NCBI RefSeq assembly: GCF_014712675.1
Contig: NZ_JACXSI010000031.1
Location: 1 to 42,474, forward strand
Source of the DNA: Peribacillus faecalis
GTDB taxonomy: Bacteria > Bacillota > Bacilli > Bacillales > DSM-1321
DNA: 42,474 nucleotides
Direction: 5' to 3'
The notes under the pieces: generated by a model
Databases searched by the model: none
What the model saw: only the letters and a program-made list of their open reading frames with translations
Told to the model about the DNA's origin: nothing
In this document: positions 29,264-38,483 of the stretch, in pieces
How the letters are laid out: each line of letters starts with the position of its first letter
Numbering within the stretch: the stretch's first letter is position 1
Program-made: the position numbers and the translations under genes

Positions 29264-29719
29264 TCAAATTTCCTTCGTCATAAAAACACTGTTTGGATCT
29301 TCTATATAACCGGAAAACGGCTTGCAATAGCGAAATCCGAAGCTTTCATACAATTTTCGCGCCGGTTCAAATGCCGCCATTGAGCCAGTCTCCAGACTTA
29401 AACGGCTCATACCACGATTTACTGCCTCTTGGATAATGTGCTCTAACATTTTCCGTGCGACACCTTTTCGTAAATGATGAGAAGACGTGCGCATCGATTT
29501 AATTTCACCGTGCTGTGTATCCAGCATCTTCAATGCACCGCAGCCGATGAGTTGTCCATTTTCCCAGGCGCTCCAAAAGGTGATGTCAGGCTTCTTTAAA
29601 TGCTCCAAGCTAAGGGCATGTATGCTTTCTGGTGGGGAATGGAGCGTCATCGAATAGAGATGTTCGTTAATCAGGTGTGCCACTTCAGGTCCGCTTAAGT
29701 CATCCACTTTAATTTCCAA
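29264..29719 (-). CDS. GNAT acetyltransferase (YsnE-like)
   Basis: The protein of about 151 residues matches the YsnE-type acetyltransferases of Bacillus: MTLHSPPESIHALSLEHL near the N-terminus, ITFWSAWENGQLIGCGALK, GEIKSMRTSSHHLRKGVARKML as the acetyl-CoA segment, and LSLETGSMAAFEPARKLYESFGF. YsnE has been suggested to act in auxin-like indole acetic acid production, but this is not well settled. TTG 29719 is chosen because GAGGAG lies 9 bases upstream; earlier ATGs at 29758 and 29728 have no site or no spacing. Family match is strong, function uncertain. Confidence 0.85.
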   Translation of the reverse strand: MEIKVDDLSGPEVAHLINEHLYSMTLHSPPESIHALSLEHLKKPDITFWSAWENGQLIGCGALKMLDTQHGEIKSMRTSSHHLRKGVARKMLEHIIQEAVNRGMSRLSLETGSMAAFEPARKLYESFGFRYCKPFSGYIEDPNSVFMTKEI

Positions 29720-29859
29720 ATCCTTCATCTCCTCATCGAGTTTGCGAGTATCATACATGAAAAAACAGATACTGTGAATAAGCCAAAAGCAATTTATTAT
29801 CTCTCTTTAGCATAAATTGTTAATATGGAGTAAATACATGATTGAAAGGAAACAAAATA

Positions 29860-30855
29860 ATGAAGACTCAACTACCGGTTTCAGCTTTGAATCTGGCGCC
29901 GATTCGCCAAGGGCAAACGCAGTCGGATGCAATCGAAGCATTGGTTGACTTGGCGCAAGCCGTCGAGGAAATGGGATATATCCGCTATTGGATTGCCGAG
30001 CATCATAATTCACCATCACTCGTCAGTTCAGCGACAGCGATCTTAATTAAACATACATTGGAGCATACAGAAAAAATTCGCGTCGGCTCAGGTGGAATTA
30101 TGCTACCGAACCACGCGCCGCTAGTTGTGGCTGAACAATTCGGCACGATGGCAACGATTTATCCGGGACGCGTCGACTTAGGACTTGGCCGCGCGCCGGG
30201 AACAGATATGAGGACCGCGTCTGCGCTGCGCCGCAACAAAAGCGATTCGCTTTACACATTCCCGGAAGATGTGCAATCGCTGCTTGACTATTTCGGTCCG
30301 GAACAGAAGCAAGGGCATGTGAAAGCTTATCCAGGTGTCGGAACCAATGTCCCGATTTACATTCTCGGCTCATCGACAGACTCTGCGTATTTAGCGGCGA
30401 AACTCGGCCTGCCGTACGCCTTTGCCTCACACTTCGCGCCGCAGCAAATGGAGATGGCGATGATGATTTACCGTGAAAAATTTCAGCCGTCCGAATATTT
30501 GAGCGAGCCATACATGATGGTGTGCTTAAACGTGATTGCTGCTGAGACAGATGAGGAAGCACGTCGAGAATTGACAACAATGCAGCAATTTTTCCTGAAT
30601 GTCGTGCGAGGGTCAAGCAGCCCGCTGCAGCCACCGGTCGACAGCATGGACAACATCTGGATGCCGCATGAAAAAGAAGCCGCCCAATCAATGTCACGCC
30701 TGACCTTCTTAGGCAGCAAAGAAACCGTCCGCGATCAATACAAGCGCTTCCAGGAAGCTTATAACGTCGATGAAATCATGGTCGTATCATACATATTCGA
30801 CCCCGATAAACAAAAACGTTCCTATCAGATTTTTAAAGATATTGTTGATGAATAG
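29860..30855 (+). CDS. LLM class flavin-dependent oxidoreductase
   Basis: The 331-residue protein belongs to the luciferase-like monooxygenases. Seen are [15 protein letters not shown] at the N-terminus, [17 protein letters not shown] (about 44-60), [22 protein letters not shown] (about 73-94), [15 protein letters not shown] (about 103-117) and a C-terminal [12 protein letters not shown]. These are TIM-barrel enzymes using FMN or F420-like cofactors; the subgroup with this opening is widespread and unassigned. ATG 29860 follows GAAAGGA with 9 bases. It uses more GC-rich codons than neighbouring accessory genes, fitting a core chromosomal gene. Confidence 0.92.
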   Translation: MKTQLPVSALNLAPIRQGQTQSDAIEALVDLAQAVEEMGYIRYWIAEHHNSPSLVSSATAILIKHTLEHTEKIRVGSGGIMLPNHAPLVVAEQFGTMATIYPGRVDLGLGRAPGTDMRTASALRRNKSDSLYTFPEDVQSLLDYFGPEQKQGHVKAYPGVGTNVPIYILGSSTDSAYLAAKLGLPYAFASHFAPQQMEMAMMIYREKFQPSEYLSEPYMMVCLNVIAAETDEEARRELTTMQQFFLNVVRGSSSPLQPPVDSMDNIWMPHEKEAAQSMSRLTFLGSKETVRDQYKRFQEAYNVDEIMVVSYIFDPDKQKRSYQIFKDIVDE

Positions 30856-30881
30856 AAAAACCGTCACCGATCCTTTTTCAT
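30854..30881 (-). repeat. Short AAAAAGGAYCGGTGACGG repeat
   Basis: Plus-strand reading is AGAAAAACCGTCACCGATCCTTTTTCA. It begins one base before the end of the oxidoreductase gene and may terminate it. Related copies at 28897, 31207 and 42363. Confidence 0.55.
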
Positions 30882-30920
30882 TTTTGACTTTGCCTCTTGA
30901 ATTCACTTCAATGAAAAAGG

Positions 30921-31230
30921 AGCCATGCGGGAACCGAAAAGCGGAAGCGGCCCGTTCAGCCCCGACCTGCATAAGACGAATCACGTAGGAAATTGTAAAA
31001 TTTCTGAAGTGATTTGGCTTATGACCTCGAGGGGCTGGCCGCTGCAGCTAGACAAAATCTAAGAAGGAACAGCGACTAAAAGCGCTACGTCCTGTAGCAA
31101 CGTCGCTGTGACTCTCATCCTGAGAGCCCCACACGAGAAACCCGGTTTTGGTTTCTGGGGTGGGGTGGCTTAGGCCCGAGCATGGCAGGTGTAAGGTTAG
31201 ACATCGAGAAAAACCGTCACCGGTTGTAAG
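30921..31230. repeat. Multi-hairpin REP-like element
   Basis: Four hairpins in a row. The first is long and nested: AGCGGC/GCCGCT, CAGCCCC/GGGGCTG, CATAAG/CTTATG, AATCAC/GTGATT and GAAATT/AATTTC (30946-31043). The second is CAGCGAC/GTCGCTG with inner GCTAC/GTAGC (31070-31108). The third is CTCTCA/TGAGAG (31112-31126). The fourth is AGAAACC/GGTTTCT (31136-31156). Higher GC than the flanks, no ORF. TGTAAGGTTAGA occurs twice (about 31190 and 31224) at its right edge, with another copy of AAAAACCGTCACCGG between. A dispersed intergenic repeat or MITE-like element is likely. Confidence 0.7.
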
Positions 31231-31316
31231 GTTAGATAGCCAGCTAAAATCAAGAATATATGCTTCTTTTTAAATGAACTTCGCTTGCGCGGGGTTCTTT
31301 TGTTTGAAAATTAATT

Positions 31317-31350
31317 AGGAGGGGGCATACATGCTCCTTCTATTTTTTTG
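31317..31350 (+). terminator. Intrinsic terminator before the Wadjet region
   Basis: AGGAGGGGGCAT-AC-ATGCTCCTTCT forms a stem of about 10 pairs with G-U wobbles, followed by ATTTTTTTG. It insulates the operon downstream. A weaker hairpin (GAAC...GGTTC) lies at 31276-31298. Confidence 0.6.
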
Positions 31351-31370
31351 TTCGGTCGGCTTAATTATTT

Positions 31371-31490
31371 TCAAAAGTGGAAGAAAAAACTTTAAATGTG
31401 GAAGAATCTTAAAAATGGTGGGCGAATTATCTCTAAATTGGGAAGAATCGCAAGGAAAAGCGGCTTAATTAAATTCAAATTGGGTAGAAT
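31371..31490 (+). repeat. Degenerate repeated motif AAATTGGGAAGAAT
   Basis: Five related units: AAAAGTGGAAGAA (about 31373), AAATGTGGAAGAAT (about 31394), AATGGTGGGCGAAT (about 31413), AAATTGGGAAGAAT (about 31434) and AAATTGGGTAGAAT (about 31477). The first four are spaced about 20-21 bases apart, i.e. two helical turns, and the last about 42. Confidence 0.6.
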
Positions 31491-31760
31491 TCGCGTTAAG
31501 CGAATAGCGTAATTTATATTTTGGAGTCGAAATATTCTTTGTATAAACCTATTGTTGGGATTCTCAAGGGAAGCGAAGCAAGGTGAACGCAGGGCAGATT
31601 ACAAGTTTGGTGCCTTTAAAGTGGTGGGATTCCAGTTATATATGGCATTTCTTTCAATAATCATCCTGGAGCTTCTGAATGCTCCATTTGGCAATATTAT
31701 AACTTCCATTCCTATTTTGGTACTATAGAAGTACGAGATTAATGAAAAAGAGGAATGACC

Positions 31761-33041
31761 ATGATTAATCAAATCGTTTTAGATTTTTTACAAGCTTATA
31801 TACTTAAAAAGGATGAGCAACTTGATATTAGTGAAATAGAGGGAAAAGAGACAATCGATGTTCCAATTGTGAAGCGGACTGAACGCACATTTCGTGTGCT
31901 GGGCATGTTGACTTTATCAATAGAATCATATTCATTAGCGGATAGTCCAGATGAAGAGCTTAAGACGTACCATTTCACACCGAGAAAAAAACTAGCTCTT
32001 GATGATCAGCGTATTCAAGTTAAACGATGGATGGAGCAAGGCTGGATCATGAAAGAAGTGCGTTTTAGGAAGGATGGGAAAACAGTTGAATCAATTTGCT
32101 ATAGAATGGGCTACCGCCTTTTTCAATATGAAGAGAATAAAAGATTGAAAAAGTTGAAAGCACAGGAACAAGTCTGGAAGGAATTAGAGGAAAAAATTGA
32201 GCATATATCGTTTGACTTAGAGATGCTAAATACTAGTAGAAGAGAGGCCATACTTACTTTGAAAGAAATGGCATTGCAAATGGCTAAGAATCAAGGAGGA
32301 ATTATTGAACAGTGGACGATGGATAAGCGTCTGCGTTTTTTGCATTTCACTGTTGCGCTTCTGCAGATTAGTGTGCAAAATCGAGATTTTGATTGGAAAG
32401 AAATCGGCGCGCTGTACTATAAACGGATTGGTGGTTCAAAAGAATTTGACCGAAATAAAGAGGAATTTATCGAGCAAATAGAGGATTACATTGGATTTCC
32501 GTTAAACGTAATTGGGCTCACAAGCTTAGGAAGAATTACGCCACTGTTCTTTGCCGGTCAATTGAAGGGGCGGTTTGCAGCATTTCAATATGGTCCTGTC
32601 CATGCCTTAACAGATTTGGCAATTGCAGAAGAACAGTATGAGACGAATGCAAAAACACTGTGGTTGGTGGAGAATCGGGCTATTCTAACAAGAATAGCAG
32701 CTGAAACAGGCTTTCTTGAAGAAAATCAAACGCTTATTATATGTAATGATGGTCACCTCCGCTCTTCCCATAAAGAAGCCATCTCTCAAATTATCAGTAA
32801 TAGCTCACTTCTGCAAGTGATCCTTTGGACTGATTATGATCGAGATGGCCTTCAAATCGCAAGGGAATTATATCAAATCATTGGTGAGCTTCCGTGTAAA
32901 TGGATTAGCCCTGATGGTAATGTGATAACGGATTGGGAAGTCTATGAGACGGAAATGCATCTATATCTAGAACATAAGCAGAAAGAACAGGAGCAACTAT
33001 TGGGAGGTGCTGAACAATGGAAAAGGTGGGTTCATCATTAA
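31761..33041 (+). CDS. jetD: Wadjet protein JetD (topoisomerase VI-like/Toprim nuclease)
   Basis: The 426-residue protein has a Toprim-type C-terminal domain: LIICNDGHLRSS (about 324-335) and ILWTDYDRDGLQIARELY (about 354-371) with the acidic DxDxD-like pair that binds metal. The first half is a winged-helix-like and helical arm. In Wadjet systems JetD cleaves circular plasmid DNA after loop extrusion by JetABC. ATG 31761 is used since GAGGA lies 6 bases upstream; an ATG 6 bases earlier is too close. It is first in the operon and overlaps jetA by 25 bases, coupling their translation. Confidence 0.85.
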   Translation: MINQIVLDFLQAYILKKDEQLDISEIEGKETIDVPIVKRTERTFRVLGMLTLSIESYSLADSPDEELKTYHFTPRKKLALDDQRIQVKRWMEQGWIMKEVRFRKDGKTVESICYRMGYRLFQYEENKRLKKLKAQEQVWKELEEKIEHISFDLEMLNTSRREAILTLKEMALQMAKNQGGIIEQWTMDKRLRFLHFTVALLQISVQNRDFDWKEIGALYYKRIGGSKEFDRNKEEFIEQIEDYIGFPLNVIGLTSLGRITPLFFAGQLKGRFAAFQYGPVHALTDLAIAEEQYETNAKTLWLVENRAILTRIAAETGFLEENQTLIICNDGHLRSSHKEAISQIISNSSLLQVILWTDYDRDGLQIARELYQIIGELPCKWISPDGNVITDWEVYETEMHLYLEHKQKEQEQLLGGAEQWKRWVHH

Positions 33042-34453
33042 TATCGATCTTTGAGGAAGATCAGTCCGCTCCGGAAGTACTGCAGTCGATGCGCGATCTT
33101 GTATCTTTATCTGGTGTATTAAGTGAACTAGGACCGGCAAATGCATTTTCGGTACCAGGTGAAGTGCTGCGGTTTTTACGAATCATTCAGTTAATTAATG
33201 AGGAAGCATTGGGACTTAGTGACCCAATTGAAAACAGTGATACATTGTATTATCGTTATCGCAGCCGTTTTATTGATAGTGAACCGCCTTCGAAAAAAAG
33301 AGTAGCACAAATTGTCACTGTACTAGCTAAGTATAATTGGATTTCCAAGCAATCGAAGCAATTGAAAATGCGCAGTTTGGGAAAACGTATGATGGATGCT
33401 TTAATTCGATTAGCCAATGATGGCCTTGCCTATTACATGCATGATGAAATTGGTCGCTCGCTTTTTCAGGCGAAACGGGATGCGGAATTAAGCGAAGCCT
33501 ATGACGATCGCGGCATTTCAGGAGGAAATAAGATTGCCAGTCTCATTCGGAATGTGGAAAATGCCATCGCATTACTAAAGGAGAGGGAGCTAGAACTGTT
33601 GGCTGACCGGAATGCACTTCCACAATTACAGATGATTCATGATTTGATGAAGGAGCTCGAAGATAAGCTGCAGGAGCGTCTTCGTAAGTTTCAGACGCTT
33701 GAGGATAGTCTTGTACTAACAAATCTGATGCAAAAAGGAACGGCTGTACTGGCGGAAGGGACCAATTTAAGTCTTGGCATGATTAATAAATATTTAAAGT
33801 TTACGAGTATGAAGCAAACACCTTTTGCTTCAATGATCCGCCCTGAATTGGTTCGTTCCTTCATTACATCAATGTATGATCCTCCTCTTGACTCTGATAT
33901 TCCGAATGTTTATCAGCTATTTAGTTTCATGGAGCAAAATCAATATGAGGATGAAGGAATGGATGGTTTATGGATTCCGGTAAAGTTTGCCTCGCCGCTA
34001 TCTGCAGAAAACATTGAGGAAGCAATTGATTTTATTGAAACATATGAACCGGTAATTGATTCAATTACAGAGGAGGAAGATGACATCATATACACTTCTG
34101 AGGAAATTTTGCAGGAAGAAATGAAGGATGTATTCGGTGAATCGAAATGGTTATTGACGAAATCGATGATTCAAACGGATGTAATTGAGCATTATTTGCA
34201 AACGGTCGAGCAAGCGTCAATGGAACAAGTTGTAATCGAAGCAACGTCAGATCGCTGGAGTGATGCTGTTAACAGCATCACCGCAATATCTGCTCTTGTA
34301 AGCAACAAGCAAATTACTATAGAAGAAGCAGAAGAAAGTCCAAACAAAGATAAAATCTATCATAAGGAATGGGAGTGGATGAATGATGCCGATGGAAGAG
34401 CAACCATTCGATCAAAACGAAAACAAGAGTCATCAACAGCAAATAGAGAGTGA
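33017..34453 (+). CDS. jetA: Wadjet protein JetA (MukF/kleisin-like)
   Basis: The 478-residue protein is largely helical, with an N-terminal winged-helix-like section (VLRFLRIIQLINEEALG; KKRVAQIVTVLAKYNWIS), a long helical middle (about 185-250, rich in Leu/Glu/Lys) and a very acidic segment (ITEEEDDIIYTSEEI, about 350-365), as in MukF/MksF-type kleisins that bridge SMC heads. GGGAGGTG lies before ATG 33017. It overlaps jetD and also overlaps jetB by 71 bases. Identification rests on order, size and layout rather than a sharp motif. Confidence 0.78.
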   Translation: MEKVGSSLISIFEEDQSAPEVLQSMRDLVSLSGVLSELGPANAFSVPGEVLRFLRIIQLINEEALGLSDPIENSDTLYYRYRSRFIDSEPPSKKRVAQIVTVLAKYNWISKQSKQLKMRSLGKRMMDALIRLANDGLAYYMHDEIGRSLFQAKRDAELSEAYDDRGISGGNKIASLIRNVENAIALLKERELELLADRNALPQLQMIHDLMKELEDKLQERLRKFQTLEDSLVLTNLMQKGTAVLAEGTNLSLGMINKYLKFTSMKQTPFASMIRPELVRSFITSMYDPPLDSDIPNVYQLFSFMEQNQYEDEGMDGLWIPVKFASPLSAENIEEAIDFIETYEPVIDSITEEEDDIIYTSEEILQEEMKDVFGESKWLLTKSMIQTDVIEHYLQTVEQASMEQVVIEATSDRWSDAVNSITAISALVSNKQITIEEAEESPNKDKIYHKEWEWMNDADGRATIRSKRKQESSTANRE

Positions 34454-35126
34454 GAATTATCAAGAGGAGTCGGTGAACGTCAATCCGTTAAATGCAATGG
34501 CTTCTTTAAGAGGTATATTGTCAGAGAACGAAGAGCTTGTATTTATGAATATTCTTTTTTCTTCATCAGCATCGATTCGCTCGGCGAACTTTGGTTTATC
34601 ACGAAAAGAAGTCGAGAAGCAATTGAAGATACAAAATGATGAAGCGGCATTTGAGTCTTTTTTAATGCGTGTCAATCAGGCGGTCAGCCGGTATTTTCAG
34701 CTTATTTATGATGAACGCCGTGATCAGGTGATTGCTATGATGCGTGTGCCAGCCAAAGCAGCTCGCAATACACTTTCAAAGGAAAGCTTGGCGATTCTTC
34801 TTTATATGTTCTATCAGCAGGAAGTTTTACAGCATGAATTCACGCTGTTTGATCAGCTGTTAAACGCGTTTGGACATGAAACGACGAAAGCCAATCAACG
34901 GATATTGGCGAATCTCGATCCATTGAAGCGAATTGGCGCTATCGAAGAATATGATACCAATTCAGAAGAGCGGGCGTATGTTATGACAGCGATTGGTTCT
35001 CATATGTTTTCAGATTCCTTTCTGCGCAGGACGGCGGAGTTCAGCCAATCGACACAGCTGAATAAGGAAGAAGTGCTGAAATTCTTCAAACGCTATAACT
35101 TATATAAGGGAGGCAATCAGCTATGA
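34383..35126 (+). CDS. jetB: Wadjet protein JetB (MukE/MksE-like)
   Basis: The 247-residue protein has a low-complexity polar N-terminus (about 1-33) and then winged-helix-rich sections (LRGILSENEELVFMNILF; LSKESLAILLYMFYQQEV; TKANQRILANLDPLKRIGAIEEYD), as expected of a KITE protein of the MukE/JetB kind. It starts inside jetA with GGAGTGG upstream and ends in an ATGA overlap with jetC. The polar extension is inside the overlap with jetA, so the same DNA encodes both ends. Confidence 0.78.
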   Translation: MMPMEEQPFDQNENKSHQQQIESENYQEESVNVNPLNAMASLRGILSENEELVFMNILFSSSASIRSANFGLSRKEVEKQLKIQNDEAAFESFLMRVNQAVSRYFQLIYDERRDQVIAMMRVPAKAARNTLSKESLAILLYMFYQQEVLQHEFTLFDQLLNAFGHETTKANQRILANLDPLKRIGAIEEYDTNSEERAYVMTAIGSHMFSDSFLRRTAEFSQSTQLNKEEVLKFFKRYNLYKGGNQL

Positions 35127-38100
35127 TTCCATGGCGAATGCGCTTTGCCGGCATTCGGGATTATGGTCCGACAATGCTTGGTATGGAAGGTATCGATGAA
35201 CATATTATGATAACTGGTCCAAATGGGTCCGGGAAATCGACGATAACATTTTGTATGGGAGCTGTTTTGTATTCTAGCAAAGTGGAGATTGAGGGTTTAA
35301 AATCTCGTAATCTATTACCAGAGCAAATATGGAAGGCATCTATAGATTTATTGTTCTATAATGGCGGACAGCAGAAAATCGATGCGCCTCCTTATATTGA
35401 ATTTTCATTAAAAATTGTCCAGGAACCTGGACAGCCAATTAAGAAGGAGTTTTACATTTCTAGCGGTGACGTCATCGATCAATGGGAAAGTATCATCAAA
35501 TATACGTCAGGAGACCGTTACAATAATTTTTCAGCGTATCGAAAGGATTTACAGCAAAAGTATAAAATTGATCCGGACCTTTTCTATCTTATTTGGTATC
35601 AGCAGGAGGTAAACCAATTTGCTGTCATGCACCCTGAAGAGCGCTTCCGTATTTTTAGTGAAATGCACGGCATTAATAAAGCACAACAAAATTGGGAAGA
35701 AAGTATGGAAAAGGTGAAGGAAGCTGAAATCACCTTGCAAGTGGCAGATACGAATGTGAAAAACCACCGAACAAATCTAAATTTACTTCGAACTGAACGA
35801 GATCGCTTCCGGGACAACCAGAAAAGACTGCGTGAAGGGGCACAATTGTCAATTGAAGCGCTACTGCAATTGGAGCAGCACTATAAGCTTGAGATTAAAC
35901 GTTTAGACGAATTACTAATCGAGCTGCAGGAAGATATAAAAGAAGCGGAAGAACATAAAGCTCAGTGGTTGATTCAATTAGAATTGCAAAAGGAAAAGCT
36001 AGAAGATTATAAGCTGGAAAAAGAGCAAAATAATGAAAGTTATGAGCAGGAGAATGAGGTTTTAGAAAAATTAAAGACACAAGAAGAGGAACACTTGGAA
36101 GAAAAAGTGCACTTAGAGAATGAGCTTGAGGAAATAACCGAGCAGCAAAAGTTGATTCGCCATACAGAAGAAGAAGTGTACCAGTTATTGACGGCTCTTG
36201 AGCAAAAACAGATGGAAACGGGAGAGCAATTCGATCAAGTAAGGGGGCAACTTCAAAAGCAAGAGGCGAATAAGCAGAAAAATGATGAACGGATAGCCGA
36301 GCTGCGACATCAAATTGAACGAGATCACAAACTTGAAGCAGAGCATCAGAAACTGTTGCGCCAATATGAGAGCAGCCATAATGTCCAAAGAACGATTAAG
36401 CAGTTAGAGGAAGCCATTGAAGAGCATAAGAATGAAAAATATGAAAAAACGAGGATGCTTAATGAGCTTCAGGCTGAAAAACAGCTCTTACTGGAAAAAC
36501 GCGATTTATCCAAAAGGCAGCAGGAGTCACTTAGCTTTTTTAGAAGTAGAAATATAAAGGCGTATCCTTTACGCGAATTGCTAGAGTTGGATGCAGTTGC
36601 AGATGTGAAGCTAGAAAATCGGTTTAATGCGGTTAAGTATACGGTGTTTTTCGAAGGGAAGGAAACGACGCCGCCTAATGATTTGTATCATGTACCGTTA
36701 ATGAATATTATTCCTGAAATGTACGTGAATGAAATTCCTGAATTGCAAGTAAGGGTGAGGGAGCAACTTTCTGCTGAACTGCAGCCGCAGGCACTTAAAG
36801 CATTATGGTGGCTACAGCAGTTTTTTCATGAAAAGGAAGTTTACATCAAAGATGATGTATTGTACGATTCGATGGGACTTAGAGGACCGCAAGAAAGAGA
36901 CAAATATATTTTAAGTGAAAAAGCGATGTTTGTCCGTAAGCAAGAGGTAAACAAGCAGATAGGTCTTATTGTAAACAGGCTAGAAGAAATTTCACAATTA
37001 ATTAGCAATAAAACAATTCACCTGCAGCAGTTAAATAGTGTGATTCAGCGCGTGAAAGAAGCTGAGGCTTTTATAACGAATTTATTGGAGCGCGAGCAAA
37101 GAGTGAATGATCTACAAACAGAATTACAACGACAACAGTTACTGAAGGACAGTAAGGCAGAATTAGAGAATCAAAGAGAGCAACTGTTGCGCTTGCAAAT
37201 AGAGCAAGAACAGCAACATAAGCAGTTGCAGCTGGAAAAAGAGTTTTATGTGAAGCTAGGTAATAGGAAAGAACAGTATGAGCGGCTAATGAAATTCAAA
37301 GCAGAGTTGGAATTAATTAAGCAAAAGATAAACTACTCTGGCAATCAATTGGAGATACTTGAACGCCAAATCTCTCATTTTGACAGAAAGATGAAGGCCG
37401 AGCAAAAACATATTGAGGATACAGAAGGTCAAATTACAGGGGTACAAAAAAATATTAATTCCATTGAAAGGCAAGCAAGAGACTGTAAAGAAGAATTGGA
37501 TTTGACGCAGCAAGAGCTTATTATAATGATAGGGCAATTAGAGGAATTAAAAGCTGTAATACCGGAATTGTATGAAGAATTTTCCTCTCATTATGTTGCT
37601 ATGGATAAGTTCTCTGAACGCATTCTGAAGCAACAACTTCAAAACGGGGAAATTCGTTTCAATAGTGCTCGTACTGAAAGTAATATTGATCCTGCTGCCG
37701 AGGAGAATTTTGAGAAGGCGGAAGAGGAATATAATCGTTTGCATAGAGAGTTTCAACAATCCCAAATTTTGCTTGAAAGCGATAAGGAACGTACGGAGCA
37801 ACTGAAGGATCAACTAGAAACGACAATCAATATGCGCGTGCTGGAAATTCAAAAACGATTTACAGCTTATATGAGTCAATTCCAATTTCAAGGGGAAATA
37901 AGTTGGGATTCACATGAGGATAAGAAAGGTCGAACACATTTTGAACTATTCATTAAAGCGCGGAAAGAAGGACATAGAGGAACGATGGAGGATGTGAGTA
38001 TTAAAGCTCGGGGCGGCAGAGTCGGCAAAGGCGTATCAGGCGGTGAGGAGTCATTAAGTTCTTTGCTGTTTGCACTGGCACTCCTACAAAATCTCGAAAT

Positions 38101-38323
38101 ATCACCTGGATTCATCGTACTTGATGAATTTGACAGCGCGCTTGATGAAGAACGAAAATCTAAGGTGTTTGATTTATATGTACATGAATTAAAACGTAAA
38201 TTAATTATTCTTACTCCGAAGTCTCATGAGGAAGCGTATATTAATCGCTTTAGAAAAGCCTTTATTATCGACCACAATCCTGCGATACCAAAAAGCAAAG
38301 TAATTGGTGTGAAAATGAAGTAA
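35123..38323 (+). CDS. jetC: Wadjet protein JetC (SMC/MukB-like ATPase)
   Basis: The 1066-residue protein has an N-terminal ATPase half with Walker A GPNGSGKST (32-40), long coiled coils (about 180-460 and 640-900) around a hinge (about 465-630), and a C-terminal half with the ABC signature VSGGEES (about 971-977) and Walker B FIVLDEFDSALDE (about 997-1009). It is the loop-extruding motor that recognises small circular DNA. The Walker B catalytic glutamate is present, so it should be active. ATGA overlap with jetB. A terminator follows within 50 bases, so the four genes form a closed operon. Confidence 0.9.
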   Translation: MIPWRMRFAGIRDYGPTMLGMEGIDEHIMITGPNGSGKSTITFCMGAVLYSSKVEIEGLKSRNLLPEQIWKASIDLLFYNGGQQKIDAPPYIEFSLKIVQEPGQPIKKEFYISSGDVIDQWESIIKYTSGDRYNNFSAYRKDLQQKYKIDPDLFYLIWYQQEVNQFAVMHPEERFRIFSEMHGINKAQQNWEESMEKVKEAEITLQVADTNVKNHRTNLNLLRTERDRFRDNQKRLREGAQLSIEALLQLEQHYKLEIKRLDELLIELQEDIKEAEEHKAQWLIQLELQKEKLEDYKLEKEQNNESYEQENEVLEKLKTQEEEHLEEKVHLENELEEITEQQKLIRHTEEEVYQLLTALEQKQMETGEQFDQVRGQLQKQEANKQKNDERIAELRHQIERDHKLEAEHQKLLRQYESSHNVQRTIKQLEEAIEEHKNEKYEKTRMLNELQAEKQLLLEKRDLSKRQQESLSFFRSRNIKAYPLRELLELDAVADVKLENRFNAVKYTVFFEGKETTPPNDLYHVPLMNIIPEMYVNEIPELQVRVREQLSAELQPQALKALWWLQQFFHEKEVYIKDDVLYDSMGLRGPQERDKYILSEKAMFVRKQEVNKQIGLIVNRLEEISQLISNKTIHLQQLNSVIQRVKEAEAFITNLLEREQRVNDLQTELQRQQLLKDSKAELENQREQLLRLQIEQEQQHKQLQLEKEFYVKLGNRKEQYERLMKFKAELELIKQKINYSGNQLEILERQISHFDRKMKAEQKHIEDTEGQITGVQKNINSIERQARDCKEELDLTQQELIIMIGQLEELKAVIPELYEEFSSHYVAMDKFSERILKQQLQNGEIRFNSARTESNIDPAAEENFEKAEEEYNRLHREFQQSQILLESDKERTEQLKDQLETTINMRVLEIQKRFTAYMSQFQFQGEISWDSHEDKKGRTHFELFIKARKEGHRGTMEDVSIKARGGRVGKGVSGGEESLSSLLFALALLQNLEISPGFIVLDEFDSALDEERKSKVFDLYVHELKRKLIILTPKSHEEAYINRFRKAFIIDHNPAIPKSKVIGVKMK

Positions 38324-38347
38324 TGATAGAAAAATAGTATTGAACTG

Positions 38348-38380
38348 TGCCTCCAATGTATGAATTGGGGGCATTCTTGT
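38348..38380 (+). terminator. Intrinsic terminator of the Wadjet operon
   Basis: TGCCTCCAAT (38348-38357) and ATTGGGGGCA (38364-38373) with one wobble, followed by TTCTTGTTT. Confidence 0.75.
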
Positions 38381-38483
38381 TTAAACCCTCTGTTCTTAAG
38401 ATGTTAAATCTTTTATATTTCTGTTAGAATGATTTTTACATAATTTACAAAAAATATCACACTTGAAATTAAGGGGCGAGCTT

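Noticed and set aside
30098-30697. A 199-codon open frame on the minus strand inside the LLM oxidoreductase gene
   Set aside because: It lies wholly antisense to a gene with clear conserved motifs, has no ribosome site and reads as low-quality protein rich in Ser/Arg.
30921-31230. Multi-hairpin element as a tRNA or rRNA gene
   Set aside because: No cloverleaf, no T-arm GTTCRA motif in the right place, and no match to conserved rRNA segments.
31371-31490. The repeated motif before jetD as a CRISPR array
   Set aside because: Units are short (about 14 bases), degenerate, with spacers of only a few bases, and no cas genes are present.
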